A DNA stretch of 64,000 nt from contig NW_026611618.1 of NCBI RefSeq assembly GCF_028009165.1, positions 310,001 to 374,000 on the forward strand, in the 5' to 3' direction. The stretch's first letter is position 1; each line of letters opens with the position of its first letter. The notes beneath the pieces were generated by a model. It was not told the DNA's origin, did not search any database, and saw only the letters and a program-made list of their open reading frames with translations. The position numbers were made by a program, and so were the translations under genes. This DNA comes from Akanthomyces muscarius (taxonomy: Eukaryota > Ascomycota > Sordariomycetes > Hypocreales > Cordycipitaceae). Shown piece by piece: positions 10,266 to 20,852 of the stretch.

Positions 10266-13200
10266 TCAGAACCTCTGCCTCTTCCCCTTGGGCGGGACAT
10301 ACACCCGTCCCCATTTCTTCGCCCACGTCTTGCCCCTGCGCTCCTTTTTCGCATTGAGCTGCGCGCCGAGCGTCAACCGCATCGACAACAGGTCCTTCAA
10401 GGCCATGGAACCCAGCATGTCCTGGATAATGGCCTTGTTTAGACTTTTCCGCCTCTGCCCCCCGACGCCGCCGTCGTTATTCGTCCAGGTATCCGGCAGA
10501 TCCGCGACGTCCACCGTGGTGAACGCATGGTGCAGGCGCGGATACTGCGTCTCGATGCGCTGCAGCTTGGCGGTGACGCCCGCCGACCACGCAGCGAGCT
10601 TCCGCAGGCGGAGCCACTCGCGCTGGAGGCTGAGCACGGCCGTTTGCGATGCAACGAGCACGTGGGGATTGGTGAGCTCATGGCGCTCGGCAAGCGGGAG
10701 ACGACGCGGCCCGTGCCAGCCGCGCCAGCGGGGCATGAGCAGCGTCTCGCACCAGTTCATGGCGTGCTCCCACTGGCCGACGTCCGCGAGGCATGCGATG
10801 AGCGTGTTCCACGTGTCGCGGGTGAACTTGAAGCCCGCGTCGAGGGCAGCCTGCGTGCAGGCGAGCAGCCGCTTGCCGTCGCCGGCGGCGCGGTACACCT
10901 CGGCGACGTGGGCCATGGGCCCGCTGAGGTGGTAGGCGTGCACGGGGAAGATGCTCTTCGTGGCGGGGTTCTCGGTCCGGCGGCGGACGTCCTTTAGAAG
11001 CACTGCCCAGAGCTGCAGGACGCGCTCGTGGCGGCCGTCCTGCAGGTAGGCGGCCATTAGGGCGCTTAGGACGTCCGAGGGCATGTGCTCGCCGTGCTGA
11101 GAGACGGGGCGCAGCTTCACGTATAGTGCCACCAAGTCTTCGGCGAGGGCCATTTCGCGCTTGTCGATCAGTAGCTTGAGTGCGTCTCCGATATCGCGGA
11201 GCTCTCTGTTGAGCTCAGCGACGTCCTTCATGGCCGCCGTGTATGGACCAGTCTTTCGCTGTCCCGGCAGGGCCGCCGTGTCATGCGCGAGTTCTCGCAT
11301 GTATTGTACAAGCTCCTTGGCGAGTCGTGCCGTACGGTCGGCCGTGGGTGCGCGCAAAGATCCAGCTTGGAAGCGGGCCAAGTGCGTTGCAAAGTTGGGT
11401 TGAATGCCTGCACTCTCCATCTGCGTACTGAGAATATCCACAAGCGCGGCTTGGTTGGTTCCAATGGCACTGTTCATGACAATAGCAAAATGATCGGCCG
11501 TTATTGGCAGCAGATTGTCTGCGACGGCACTGCGAAGGAGACGGTACGCCGAAGCGGTCTGCTTGGCGCGTCCTTGCGCTATGAGGACTGCCTGACAAGT
11601 ATCGTGGTCCCATGCAAGGTTGTTGCTCTGCATTGCTGGCAGTAGCTGGAAGCACTTGTCCAGCTTACCGGCGGTGGCATATGCTTGTATCAGTCTGTTC
11701 CATATCTCCGTGCTCGTAATGCCGCGGCGTGCCATTTCTCGACAGATTTGCTCCGCTTCTTGTATAAGGCCATTGTGTAAATACGCCACCACAAGAGATG
11801 TAGCCATGCTCTCTGAAGGCCGGAGCAGGGCAGCTTGAGCCTGGTTGAAGAGCGCCAGTGTCTGCTCCAAGTCTCCGTTCGCGGAATGAAGCTCCAGCAT
11901 GTGCTCGAATGCCTTGGCGCTCGGGCCATGCTGCTTGAGACTTGCTGCGAAACACGACTTGGATTCTTCGTAGTTGCCTGCTCTGACGTGGCATTTGAGC
12001 AGAGCATTGTCAACCACTATGTCGGGTTGAATGCCAGACTCCTTCATGGTGGATATCTCCTTTTCGGCACCAGTGACATCGCCGGATTGAGCATATGCAT
12101 CCAGAAGACTGTAAAAGACACTGACTTCGTTTGCAGCATCAGGAAAAGCTGTGATATATCGCTGCCACAGATCGCGGACAGCAGTGATATCACCCGAGTC
12201 GGCGTAAAAGACCAAGAAATGTTCATAGGCCCACTTGTCTAGGCCCCCGTCTGATTTAATCCAGTCCTGGAAAAGCTGTGCCAACCCAGCAGGGTTGGTC
12301 GGGTGAAACAGCTTAAACATGCCTCGGAGGATGTCGTTTGTAAAAAGAGCATCAGGTCGCTGGCGGTATTCGCCATATATATTGCCGAGCTGCCTCAGTG
12401 TAGATTTGGATTGCTTCCCATTCTTGGCCGACTGAAGGACTGATTCGATGTATAATTGGTAATACGCGCTGTGATTGTGGTGGGAAAGAATGTCCATGGC
12501 TCTGTTCGGCCGACAGGGTTTCGCCAGTACGGATTGTACCATTAGCTGCCGCAACTTGTCGAACGTTTTTCGTGAGTAGAGTCCCTTGTTTTCTGCTCGA
12601 ATTTGGGCCAGACCCGTGTATCTGACATGCTTTTCGAATGCTGCAAAGAGCGTGTCCATTTTCGGCACAAATGAAAGATGGTCAAAAGGGATGGTCTTGT
12701 CTGCATGCTGCTGAATGAGGTCTGAGTACTTGAACCATACTTGAAATAGTTCTTGCCAGTTGTGGGCGGCAAAAGCGCTGGCAACAATGTACTGCATGCC
12801 ACCAACATAATTGTATCGGAGACCCTCTCGGAACTTGGTGAAGGCGGAACTGAATTTGCCGCATACGGCAAGCGATCGAATCCCGGCGGAGAGCAGCTCG
12901 TCGGTCCATTTTTCTTGCGGAAGCTCTTGAAAAAGAGCAGCCGCCCGGGCACATTCGACATAATCGTCCGTTTTCGCAAAACTCATGATGAGCCCAGGAC
13001 GCTGCGCCTTCTGCTCTTCACGGGAAGCTTTTTGATAGCTGCTCCAGGCGTCGTCGACAACAGGTCTCGCACCCGAAACTCGTGAGCTGAATTGGCGGAG
13101 AAAGACGTCTTCGGATGTTTTCGGATTTGCGAGTTCAACAGCCTCGGTCGTTTCCTGCGTTGCAAGGGATTCTTCAACTGCTTCCGCTTCTACTGCTTCC

Positions 13201-13673
13201 GATTTCACCGTGGGTATTGGCTGACGGTGTGTGGGCGCAGCCGGAGATGTTCGTACGCTGTCCCCAAACGCAGAAGTGCACAGTATCGAAGGCTCGCTTC
13301 GCTGGAGCGAGACCATGTGGTGCGCCGAGTACTGCCTCCGCCGCAGCGGCCGTAAGCGGTTCGCCTTTGGCCTTGGCGCCAGTACCCGATGCAGGAAGGA
13401 TTGCGTGTCGTTGGGATATAGAAAGTCGAGGAGAAAGGAGGTGGCGACAAGTCTGGGTTCAATCAGCTCCGAGACCACCGACTTGGCCGCCGTCTCATCA
13501 TGCACAGGCTCGCTGGCAGAAAATGGCCAGAAGGTGGACAACTCGAGGGCGGAGGCGCCATGCTGCCAGAAGCCCGTGTGAAGTTGACGGGACTTGTGTG
13601 CGGCCCGTCGAGGCTTGGGGATGGCGCGCTGGAGGTGGCCCGACTCCAGGCTTGCCACCGCCCGTTCAATCAT
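10266..13673 (-). CDS. Mitochondrial pentatricopeptide repeat (PPR) protein
   Basis: A 1135-aa single-exon protein from the first true ATG (13673). The frame is open a further eight codons upstream but only to a TTG. The N-terminus MIERAVASLESGHLQRAIPKPRR is Arg-rich, lacks early acidic clusters and fits a mitochondrial presequence, followed by RRLHT-like RQLHTGFWQHG. The central region (about residues 480-830) has tandem helix pairs of PPR type, for example VFYSLLDAYAQSGDVTGA and EIWNRLIQAYATAGKLDKC. The C-terminus is strongly basic (KKERRGKTWAKKWGRVYVPPKGK). The architecture recalls the fungal Cya5-like proteins that help express mitochondrial respiratory-chain mRNAs, but that identity is inference. 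The long open frame seen on the opposite strand at 13115-13798 is a shadow. Confidence 0.8.
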   Translation of the reverse strand: MIERAVASLESGHLQRAIPKPRRAAHKSRQLHTGFWQHGASALELSTFWPFSASEPVHDETAAKSVVSELIEPRLVATSFLLDFLYPNDTQSFLHRVLAPRPKANRLRPLRRRQYSAHHMVSLQRSEPSILCTSAFGDSVRTSPAAPTHRQPIPTVKSEAVEAEAVEESLATQETTEAVELANPKTSEDVFLRQFSSRVSGARPVVDDAWSSYQKASREEQKAQRPGLIMSFAKTDDYVECARAAALFQELPQEKWTDELLSAGIRSLAVCGKFSSAFTKFREGLRYNYVGGMQYIVASAFAAHNWQELFQVWFKYSDLIQQHADKTIPFDHLSFVPKMDTLFAAFEKHVRYTGLAQIRAENKGLYSRKTFDKLRQLMVQSVLAKPCRPNRAMDILSHHNHSAYYQLYIESVLQSAKNGKQSKSTLRQLGNIYGEYRQRPDALFTNDILRGMFKLFHPTNPAGLAQLFQDWIKSDGGLDKWAYEHFLVFYADSGDITAVRDLWQRYITAFPDAANEVSVFYSLLDAYAQSGDVTGAEKEISTMKESGIQPDIVVDNALLKCHVRAGNYEESKSCFAASLKQHGPSAKAFEHMLELHSANGDLEQTLALFNQAQAALLRPSESMATSLVVAYLHNGLIQEAEQICREMARRGITSTEIWNRLIQAYATAGKLDKCFQLLPAMQSNNLAWDHDTCQAVLIAQGRAKQTASAYRLLRSAVADNLLPITADHFAIVMNSAIGTNQAALVDILSTQMESAGIQPNFATHLARFQAGSLRAPTADRTARLAKELVQYMRELAHDTAALPGQRKTGPYTAAMKDVAELNRELRDIGDALKLLIDKREMALAEDLVALYVKLRPVSQHGEHMPSDVLSALMAAYLQDGRHERVLQLWAVLLKDVRRRTENPATKSIFPVHAYHLSGPMAHVAEVYRAAGDGKRLLACTQAALDAGFKFTRDTWNTLIACLADVGQWEHAMNWCETLLMPRWRGWHGPRRLPLAERHELTNPHVLVASQTAVLSLQREWLRLRKLAAWSAGVTAKLQRIETQYPRLHHAFTTVDVADLPDTWTNNDGGVGGQRRKSLNKAIIQDMLGSMALKDLLSMRLTLGAQLNAKKERRGKTWAKKWGRVYVPPKGKRQRF

Positions 13674-14673
13674 CGGGCAGGGGCGGCGGTCCCACAACCT
13701 TGACAGCCGCTATGGTGTGTAGAGGAATACGGGTGATGAAGGTATCGACATGGCAGTGTGGCGAGTGTGCGGCGCAGAGTCGCTGTAGCCTCGCGTGAGG
13801 TCGGGTGCGTCTGCGGAAAGAGCCGAGCCTTGTCAGGCTGCTGTATCGTCGCGTAGTGTTCTCGAATGGCCCGTGGCCGAATGTAAAGCAACTGCACTTG
13901 CCCCGTCGAAGATCTGTCGTGATGGCCAACGGCGGCCGGCTGGGGTGGTCAGGGTGATGGAAATGACCTTATTCGCGATGAAAAAGTTGGCGTCGGCCGG
14001 AGCTCTGGCTTCGGCAACACGCACGGGGCCAACTCCACGTGTAATTGGTCAGAGACCCACTCGTCTCATTGCTGGCCGAACCTCAGGCCATTTATCGACA
14101 GGGAGTTTGGACGGGCACGGGACAAGAGTACGAAGGCAAAAAAAAGGTGTTAATTTGAAAATTTCAATTTATTTCGATGATGCTAGGCAATAAAAATACT
14201 GCAAATCTGTTGCTCCTGGCAAGTGCGCTGCAGAGTGGTCGCCTGACCTGGGACTAAAAATACATTGAAGTAAAGTATGACAACCTGCGCCCGCAGCAAT
14301 GTTACAATTTGAGCGATTCCATGACTGAATCTGTCTGTTTCGCTTTTTAAAATCGTGCCAATCCATGGCTTTTATCAGGCCTATCGGTACAACTTTTGCG
14401 TCGCTTATTGGATGTTATCTGCCTTGGCAGTATTAACGAGCATTGGGTCAATGATGCGCGTGTGGGCGGCAGACATATATTTTCTGCCGCGGTTTTGGGG
14501 TATAGTGGCGGTAAACAATGCTTGCGTTTTCGTCCTTTTTGCCATCGCTCGATAAGTGAGTCTGTCATTTATCGGCAGGAGGATGGTGAGGCTGTTCGGG
14601 GCCTGGTCTGTGGTGATACATGTGCAGTAGGTTGCTCTGCTTGCCGTTTCCGCAGCGTGATGCAGCACAGCTA
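13674..14673. other. Intergenic, no supported gene
   Basis: The PPR gene promoter lies at the left end. Open frames here are short and of random composition. No RNA gene or repeat was recognised. Confidence 0.4.
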
Positions 14674-15099
14674 TCATTCAGACGTTGTGGTCTTGGTCAT
14701 TTGCTGGAGCTCGACGAGAGCCGGCCGGTTTCGACTCTTCGTTCTCTGCTGTCGGCGGTACGGCGGCTCTGTCGGGTGAGGCGAAGTGGCACGCGAGGGG
14801 CAGTGGTCGCGGCGGGCCTCTCGCTGTCTGGCATGGTAGGCAAGACGAAGAGCATTGGAGGTGCGAGGGGCGGGCGAGCGAGCGCGGGATCGGGCACGCG
14901 AGCGAGTCTGGGAGCGATGAGGCGAGATGGACCTGTGGCGAGAGCGGCCGCGAAGAGTGCTGGATTCCTCAGTTCGCAGGGCTCGAATCTCGGGACGGGT
15001 AGGGCTGCGGTGCCTCTTGCGGCCACGCATATCAATGTCGGCGGCGTGAGGGAGTGCCATCTCGAGATAGTTTACGTCGCTAGTGATGCTGGCGGTCAT
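14674..15099 (-). CDS. Small Arg/Ser-rich hypothetical protein
   Basis: Candidate 141-aa protein from ATG 15099, in a CACCATGACC start context after an A/C-rich leader. The middle is an RS-type low-complexity region (RGRSRHRSISPHRSQTRSR) resembling splicing-factor RS domains, with no RNA-binding domain. The frame stays open 56 codons upstream, but the extra residues look like leader sequence. It might be a terminal exon, or not a gene. Evidence is composition only. Confidence 0.35.
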   Translation of the reverse strand: MTASITSDVNYLEMALPHAADIDMRGRKRHRSPTRPEIRALRTEESSTLRGRSRHRSISPHRSQTRSRARSRARSPAPRTSNALRLAYHARQREARRDHCPSRATSPHPTEPPYRRQQRTKSRNRPALVELQQMTKTTTSE

Positions 15100-15594
15100 G
15101 GTGGTGTTGATTGTTGTTGCAACTGTAGAGCGAGGGCGAAGGCAAACGGGTGACGACGGCAGTTGTGTAAGTGGCGTGGATGGCGCAGGCAGTGCTGATG
15201 GCAGCAGGCAGCAGGCGTGGCTCACAAGGAAGGAAAGCGAGATTAGTAGGAAGTATAAATATGGCAAGGAAAAAAGTGGTGTACAGAATGGGTGACGGGA
15301 AGGGAAGCTGAGAAGGAGGGAATGTGTGAATAGTTATACAAGGAACTAACCCCCTGCAAGAAGGACGGCAGGGTGTGGGCGCGACCTGAGGAGTTGGGCT
15401 GCTGGAATTTGGAGGCTACCACTGTGCCACTGTGCCAGGAGATGGTGGGGGAAGGCAAGCAAGTTAGCGCCTGTTTTAGCGGGCGTTGGGCCACTAAACA
15501 GGCTAGGTAGACTTGCAGGGCGCTACCAGCCGGGCGCGCTGTATTTTAGCTTGTCTCTTGTTGTGTCCGACAGAGGTATGGCAACCTGAGTGGC

Positions 15595-15870
15595 GCTAGT
15601 AGAATGATAGGCTAAGGTATGTATTATAAGCAACTTAAAGTATCATTTTATGGAGAATGAGTAACTTTAGTAGTTCTATATCTTAAATACCTAATCTCTA
15701 TTATATCTAATAAAATAATAAATAATAAGCTAAAATAATATTAATAGATAATAATTATATTAATAAATGGCCATATTTAATACACCTGATAATATTATGA
15801 TATTATTATATTAGAGAAAAATCAGCACCTGATTATATAAAGCGCTGGCTTAATAATTTGTGGAGATGGA
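15595..15870. repeat. AT-rich island, probable RIP-degraded relic
   Basis: A sharply bounded stretch built almost wholly of TA/AT/AAT-type runs, in contrast to the GC-rich flanks. Such islands in Pezizomycotina usually derive from transposons mutated C-to-T by RIP. No coding remnant is readable. Confidence 0.5.
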
Positions 15871-16274
15871 GTTAATAGAGCCTGGGGTAAGGAAGTAGAA
15901 GTGGACGGCTTGTTGCAGGCGATGGTTTCGTTTCTCAGACAGTGTCTACCATAACATCAGCAGAAAGATGTGGCAAATAAAATAGCAGACAGGCCAGCTG
16001 TCTGCTGGCCGGTTTTCTGCCGGTCAGCCGCTCAATTTGCATGTTACAAGACCAGTCTATCGGCAGGTAGCCTCCCTCGCAGTAGAGTTGCTGCCGCTTG
16101 GTCTACGTCTTGGCCTCAGCGTCTGTTGCGCCAAACACATCCGATTGACGACGCTGGATTCATCAGAAAAATGGCTGCTTCCCAATTGAAAGCGATCTCA
16201 ATTACTAGTTCTAGTAACAAAACCGCCCAGCGTACACAAACCGGAGGCTCGGCGCGTCTACCGAACTCTCCGCT

Positions 16275-16320
16275 GCCGCAAAGGCCGCAAAGGCCGCAAA
16301 GGCCGCAAAGGCCGCAGAAG
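16275..16320. repeat. 9-nt tandem repeat (GCCGCAAAG), four perfect copies plus one degenerate
   Basis: Perfect copies occupy 16275-16283, 16284-16292, 16293-16301 and 16302-16310. A fifth altered copy follows. The array lies just beyond the stop codon of the tautomerase-like gene (16346), so it would sit in its 3' UTR. Confidence 0.9.
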
Positions 16321-16345
16321 ACCGCTCAGTTCCGTAAAGCTTCGC

Positions 16346-16891
16346 TCAAGCATCCAGCTTCCCGCTCTTGGCCTGCAGCTCCGCGAGCAGCGAGACAAAA
16401 CCCGCGTTGCCCTGTGTTGCGAGTTTCTTGAAGACGGGAAGCTGCTCGGCGATCCATGCCTTTTCATCCCCCGCCACGGGAATCGTAAACCCCGCCTCCC
16501 GTGCCGTCACGATGGGCAAAAGAGCAATGGCATGAAGCCTAGTCTCAGGCTCCTCCGACAGGTACGGATGCTCTGCATTCTTGGAGTCCGATCGCTTTCC
16601 GACAATGGCGTACCATGCGTCTTCAATCTCGCTGCAGACTTTGTCAAAGTCTGCCTTGGTGCGAGAGTCTGACGTGCGCACATAGGAGATGATGCTGTTG
16701 GAAATTTTGTCCTCGCGCTTCCCGGCGATGAAGAAGTTGCCTTGCGTCAGGTCTTCCTTGACGAAATGCACATTGACAAACATGGAGGGTGTGGCAAATG
16801 CCTTGACGTGGATTGCTGTGATGGCCTGAGCTAGGCTCTGTTTCTGGGCATCAGTCAGCGGATGGGAGTGGTTAAGCTCGTAGAATGGCAT
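16346..16891 (-). CDS. Tautomerase-superfamily protein (cis-CaaD-like, Tautomerase_3)
   Basis: A 181-aa single-exon protein. It starts MPFYELNHSHPL, so Pro2 would become the N-terminal catalytic proline that defines the superfamily after Met removal. The conserved pattern continues with LTDAQKQSLAQAITAIHVKAFATPSMFVNVHF and FIAGKREDKISNSIISYVRT. These match fungal relatives of cis-3-chloroacrylic acid dehalogenase, whose natural substrates are mostly unknown. The in-frame codons upstream of ATG 16891 are leader. A TATAAATA box lies about 78 nt upstream on the same strand. The gene is isolated between two AT-rich islands. Confidence 0.75.
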   Translation of the reverse strand: MPFYELNHSHPLTDAQKQSLAQAITAIHVKAFATPSMFVNVHFVKEDLTQGNFFIAGKREDKISNSIISYVRTSDSRTKADFDKVCSEIEDAWYAIVGKRSDSKNAEHPYLSEEPETRLHAIALLPIVTAREAGFTIPVAGDEKAWIAEQLPVFKKLATQGNAGFVSLLAELQAKSGKLDA

Positions 16892-16968
16892 CTTGATGGT
16901 GTTGTAGTCTGCAGTTGACGACTTAGTTGACAATTTGGCCAGTATAGTTTCCGGAAGATGTGTGCTCG

Positions 16969-16976
16969 TATTTATA
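16969..16976 (-). promoter_or_regulatory. TATA box of the tautomerase-like gene
   Basis: Reads TATAAATA on the minus strand, about 78 nt before ATG 16891. Its position and orientation fit a core promoter. Confidence 0.5.
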
Positions 16977-17499
16977 CAAGAACGGGATTCCCTCAAGAGC
17001 CCTACGTTGGCTACTCCGGCTGCATCGTTGCCTCGGATGCATAACTACCTAGGTTGCATCGATCTTCAACCCCTCGGTTCATGCGAAAAGCCAGCTGATC
17101 ACGGATAGAAGCTCTGATATAACAAGTTGATTACGTTGACGGACTTGTGGAAATCGCCGGCCGAGAATGGGTATGGGGGGACACGTGTAGCTGCTTGGCT
17201 GGTAGTACGCCCGGGGCAGGAGACGCCACTCGAGTGCAATGGCCCTTGCTGAGTACCTACAAGAGCGGCTCTGCACAGTCGCCAATCGGCTCGACCATGC
17301 TCGGCCATCCAGATCTGGGAGCAATCTTCATACTGGTATATTTTCAGCCGGAAAGAGCAGTTTAATTCTGCAAACTACTTGCGCTGGACAACTTCACTTA
17401 GACCACGTAGAGCTCGACAGCGCTTGCGTAGATCGAGCTAGTATGAGGATTCCTGAGGGCGAAGAAAAGCTCTACTATACTCAATATAAGCTATATAAG

Positions 17500-17745
17500 C
17501 CTTATTAGTAATTAGCTACCAATAAATATGTAGAGATATTGGGCTAATTAGATATATATTTATACATTTATGTATTAATATATTAATAAGAAATATTTCG
17601 CTATAATTTAATAATAATAGTATAACAAATTCTATAAATAAATTGAAATTAAAATAAACCGTAAAATTATATGTTAATAGTGCTAAGCTCCATTATAACA
17701 TTCTACTGTATCTTTAGCTTTATGCTAGCTCTGTGCTTAGATAAC
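17500..17745. repeat. Second AT-rich island, probable RIP-degraded relic
   Basis: Dominated by TA, ATT and AATA words with abrupt edges. It resembles the island at 15.6-15.9 kb in composition but shows no obvious shared sequence by eye. No coding content. Confidence 0.5.
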
Positions 17746-19724
17746 ACTGTTATATCTTCACTTCCAAGGTCCACATTATCGCAGCCCGTTCCGTCCAGGT
17801 GGGCTGCAGTCCTGGCAAGGCGGCCCAAGCAGGCCTGGAGAAAGGTCACATGAGGCCTCTGAGCGCCTGTTTTCTCGTCTGGCCACCAGCGATATCGCCC
17901 CGGCCAGCTTCATTTACCTGCGTCAAACCAGGCCAGCGCAATGACCACAAGCACCAGGGTATCCCCGGTGTCTCGGCCTTCCAGAATATTGCATGTTACG
18001 GCCATCAGACTGGGGTAAATGCAGTGTCTTCATCTGCAACCAATTCCCAGGATCCTTCCGTCAGTCGCACAGCAGCTGCTCAACCCTTGAGGGATGGGCA
18101 ACCTCGACCGGCCTAAACGTACACCACACAGCACATTGCAACACAACTCTGCACCGTCCATACAAGCATGGCCATCATCGATGGCGCACGCCTCTTTGCC
18201 AGATGCAAGCAAACGCCTTCTAGTAGTCTCCACTGCACCATCTTACCATTGGACTTGCTAGTCAGTAGGCTAGGCAAGCTCGGCAGAAGCCACGAAACTG
18301 GGCTGTGACTCTTTTGCCGTCGAACAAAACTTGCTCGGACAATACAGAGACGGCCAACTACGTTAACTACATGGCACTAGCTCAGGCTATGCACATCACG
18401 GCTGACAGTATACAGCCCTGCCGCTCCTTCGCCTGCATCTCGCCCATGCCGGCTCTTCTCATGCAAGCCCATTCCTCCGAGCTGACAGCTCTCCGCTCTC
18501 ATTCCTGACTTTTGCTCTGGAGCAACCTAAGAGAAGAGCAGCCCCCAGACAAACAACAAAAAAAAAGCCAGACCGACCTAGCACGCCAATCCATGCCCTT
18601 GCTAGCTCACCACCACCCTGGACGCGGGGAACTTGAACCGTAGCGCTAGACCAGCCCATTCTACTCAAGGAGATGAAACTCTGGCAATAGGGGGAAATGG
18701 GCACACCATGCACAGAGAACATGCCAGAGTCCATCGCTGTCCAGAAACTAAATTTATAACCCGGCCGTCTGGGCCGGCCTAGTCAGGAGCAAAGTCTCCA
18801 ATGCGTCTCGCCCGGCCTGTTTTCTCGGCCATTTTACTTGTCGCGCGCTTCGGGCTTGTCTTATTACTGCAGATGCACCATTGACTGGCTATTGACGCCA
18901 CCAGCATGAGACGGGCTGGACGTTGCTATTTTCTCTCAATCTCACAAAATCATGCAGTCCTGCGTGTCAAGGCGGCACGCAGCGACAGTGCATCATCACA
19001 CTCACAATGTGTGCGGCTGGCGAAGGCTACCTACCTCCCCCAACCTTTTGGCAGCCGATCCTCGTGGGCGTGGCCCCCGGATACAGTATCCATCGATCAT
19101 CCAACCAGCCATCCTACAATGCTCTGAACCCAGGTTTCCCGGGAACTGAAGAGAGCTAAACGGATGTCTGCCGAGCCTTTCAAAGAACCTGTTAGCGTTC
19201 TCTTCCCCTCTTCCCCCAACTGATAATGTGTGCGCCAGACTCAAGGTTGGCGTTGGCCCCTCCCGCTAGCATGCCTGATTACTGAGAAAGCAAGCCGGAA
19301 AAAGAGTGGCGTTGTAGTCGATTGGCACACTCAAAATCTAACAGCAGCAGGGAAGTCGTCGCTGTATTACAGAGCAGCTGACTCCGTTTCCACCGTCTGG
19401 CTTTTTGGATGGCCTTATCTGCAGAAGTGGTGTGAGTTGTGCACCAAGGCTGCGTTCCAGACGGAGCCAAGCAACTTCATCGGAGCCCTCGGCACTTGGC
19501 CGGCCTACTTTGAGTTCGACGCATCTGCGCTATCACACCTTACCGACATGGGAATTACCTAGCCGTTGCGAAAACGATGATGGCGACAACGGTGTCATTG
19601 TTGACGACTGAAACAGACAGGGCAAAGCTGCGCAGGGATTGAGTGTCAGCCAAGATATTGCCACGACTTTCGTATCATAAGATGCGCAAAGTCCATTCTG
19701 CAAAAGAAAATATAAAAGGCAAAA

Positions 19725-20648
19725 CTATTCATCAGATGCAATAGCAGCATCAAAGGCACCAATCATGCCGTCGTAGAGCTTGTCCGTGCCTTCAGGCGTG
19801 TTGTCCGTGCCGGCCCAGATCTTGCCGTCCCGCACAGGAAATAGCAGCGCACGCAGCGTCTCAGCCAGACCTTTCACCGTGGCAAACGCAGGCGGAATCT
19901 CATCTACAATATGCTGAAAGTTATCGGCCTCCATGTCGCTCAGCTTTTGCTGTGCCAACTTGAACCAGCTGCTGCTGCCTTCCTCCCACCCGTGGAGCCT
20001 GCTCCCCACGGGCACATTCATCTCCCTGTCGCCCACAATCATCCACAGGAAGACGTAAAAGAACGACTCCTGGTCGTGCCGGTATGTCTTGGCTTCGTCC
20101 CGTATGTAGCCAATGGCCATGTACGGCCGTGTGCCGCAGATTATGCTCGTGTCTCGCTCCGGTGCCGGGTCGCGCGGCGTGGCCAGCTCCAGGTCGATCA
20201 GCATGCCGGGGGGTTGTCCTTCGTCCGGGTCATCCACGATAATCATGTTACCGGACGATATATCACTGTGCAAGAGTCCTGCGTCCATGTATAGGGATCT
20301 GTGGCATTTGATGGCATCGCGAAGTACCTCGAGCAGCTCAAGCCGAGTCTGGAACGTGTGGAGCGCCCGGCCCAGAGGAGAGGTGATGATGCACGTAAGA
20401 GTGCGGTTTTTAAACGAGCGCCTCGTTTCTTCTGTTAAATGCGCTACTCCAGATATATCGTCACTTGGCGTGTGCTTCGCACTGTCTCCCTGCTCGGCGC
20501 CGGTAGTGCCGCCCAAGGAGAACCTTCTCTGCTTACCGCAAGACATGCCGCTGCGTAGATGGACCATAGTCTCCAGCTCACGGTAGAAATCGAGCTTGAC
20601 GGCGCCCCATGCCTTCTTCTCTCTAGCGATTTCGAGAAGCTCATTTAG
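19725..20648 (-). pseudogene. FunK1-type protein kinase, 5'-truncated
   Basis: The open frame (20648 to stop at 19725) gives about 307 residues covering only the C-lobe of a fungal-specific FunK1 kinase. The catalytic loop reads HSDISSGNMII (HRD variant, here HSD), the metal-binding DFG position is DLELA, and the P+1 region is CGTRPYMAI. YRHDQESFFYVFLW is the typical following helix. Family members usually carry several hundred residues upstream, including the nucleotide-binding lobe. Here the frame meets a TAG (20651-20649) at the edge of a TTGACTGACT-type repeat array. The first in-frame ATG (20567) lies within homologous sequence. I infer a decayed copy, though an unseen upstream exon is possible. 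Confidence 0.7.
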
Positions 20649-20722
20649 CTAGCTGGTTGACTAGCTGGTTGACTGACTGCTTGACTGACTACTTGACTGA
20701 CTACTTGACTAGCTAGTTGTTG
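20649..20722. repeat. GACT-rich short tandem repeats at the truncated kinase end
   Basis: Imperfect copies of TTGACTGACTAC and of CTAGCTGGTTGA follow one another over about 70 nt, ending in CTAGCTAGTTG. The array starts where the kinase homology stops. Confidence 0.75.
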
Positions 20723-20852
20723 AACGGCTAATTGACCGGTTTGATAGGGTATATGCAACGCAGCTGCAATTAAGAATCATTTTTCTGCCGCTTTTTACTC
20801 CACACCAACCGTCAATAGCTTTGCAATTACCAACAGTGAGCTAGTCCCCCTG

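Larger units (their letters stand above)
16892..19724. other. Gene-poor 2.8 kb stretch
   Basis: Contains the tautomerase promoter and an AT-rich island at about 17500-17745, then ordinary-composition DNA with only short open frames. The longest (19230-19562, +, 110 codons) has no recognisable content. No gene is supported. Confidence 0.45.

Noticed and set aside
13115..13798. 227-codon frame on the + strand
   Set aside because: Lies opposite the PPR gene 5' end and promoter. Its composition is a shadow of the GC-rich coding strand with no family content.
18590..18680. GGTTCAAGTTCCCC on the minus strand suggesting a tRNA T-arm
   Set aside because: Flanking stems do not pair and no A-box or acceptor stem is found.
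19230..19562. 110-codon + frame
   Set aside because: No recognisable motif, no splice partners, isolated.
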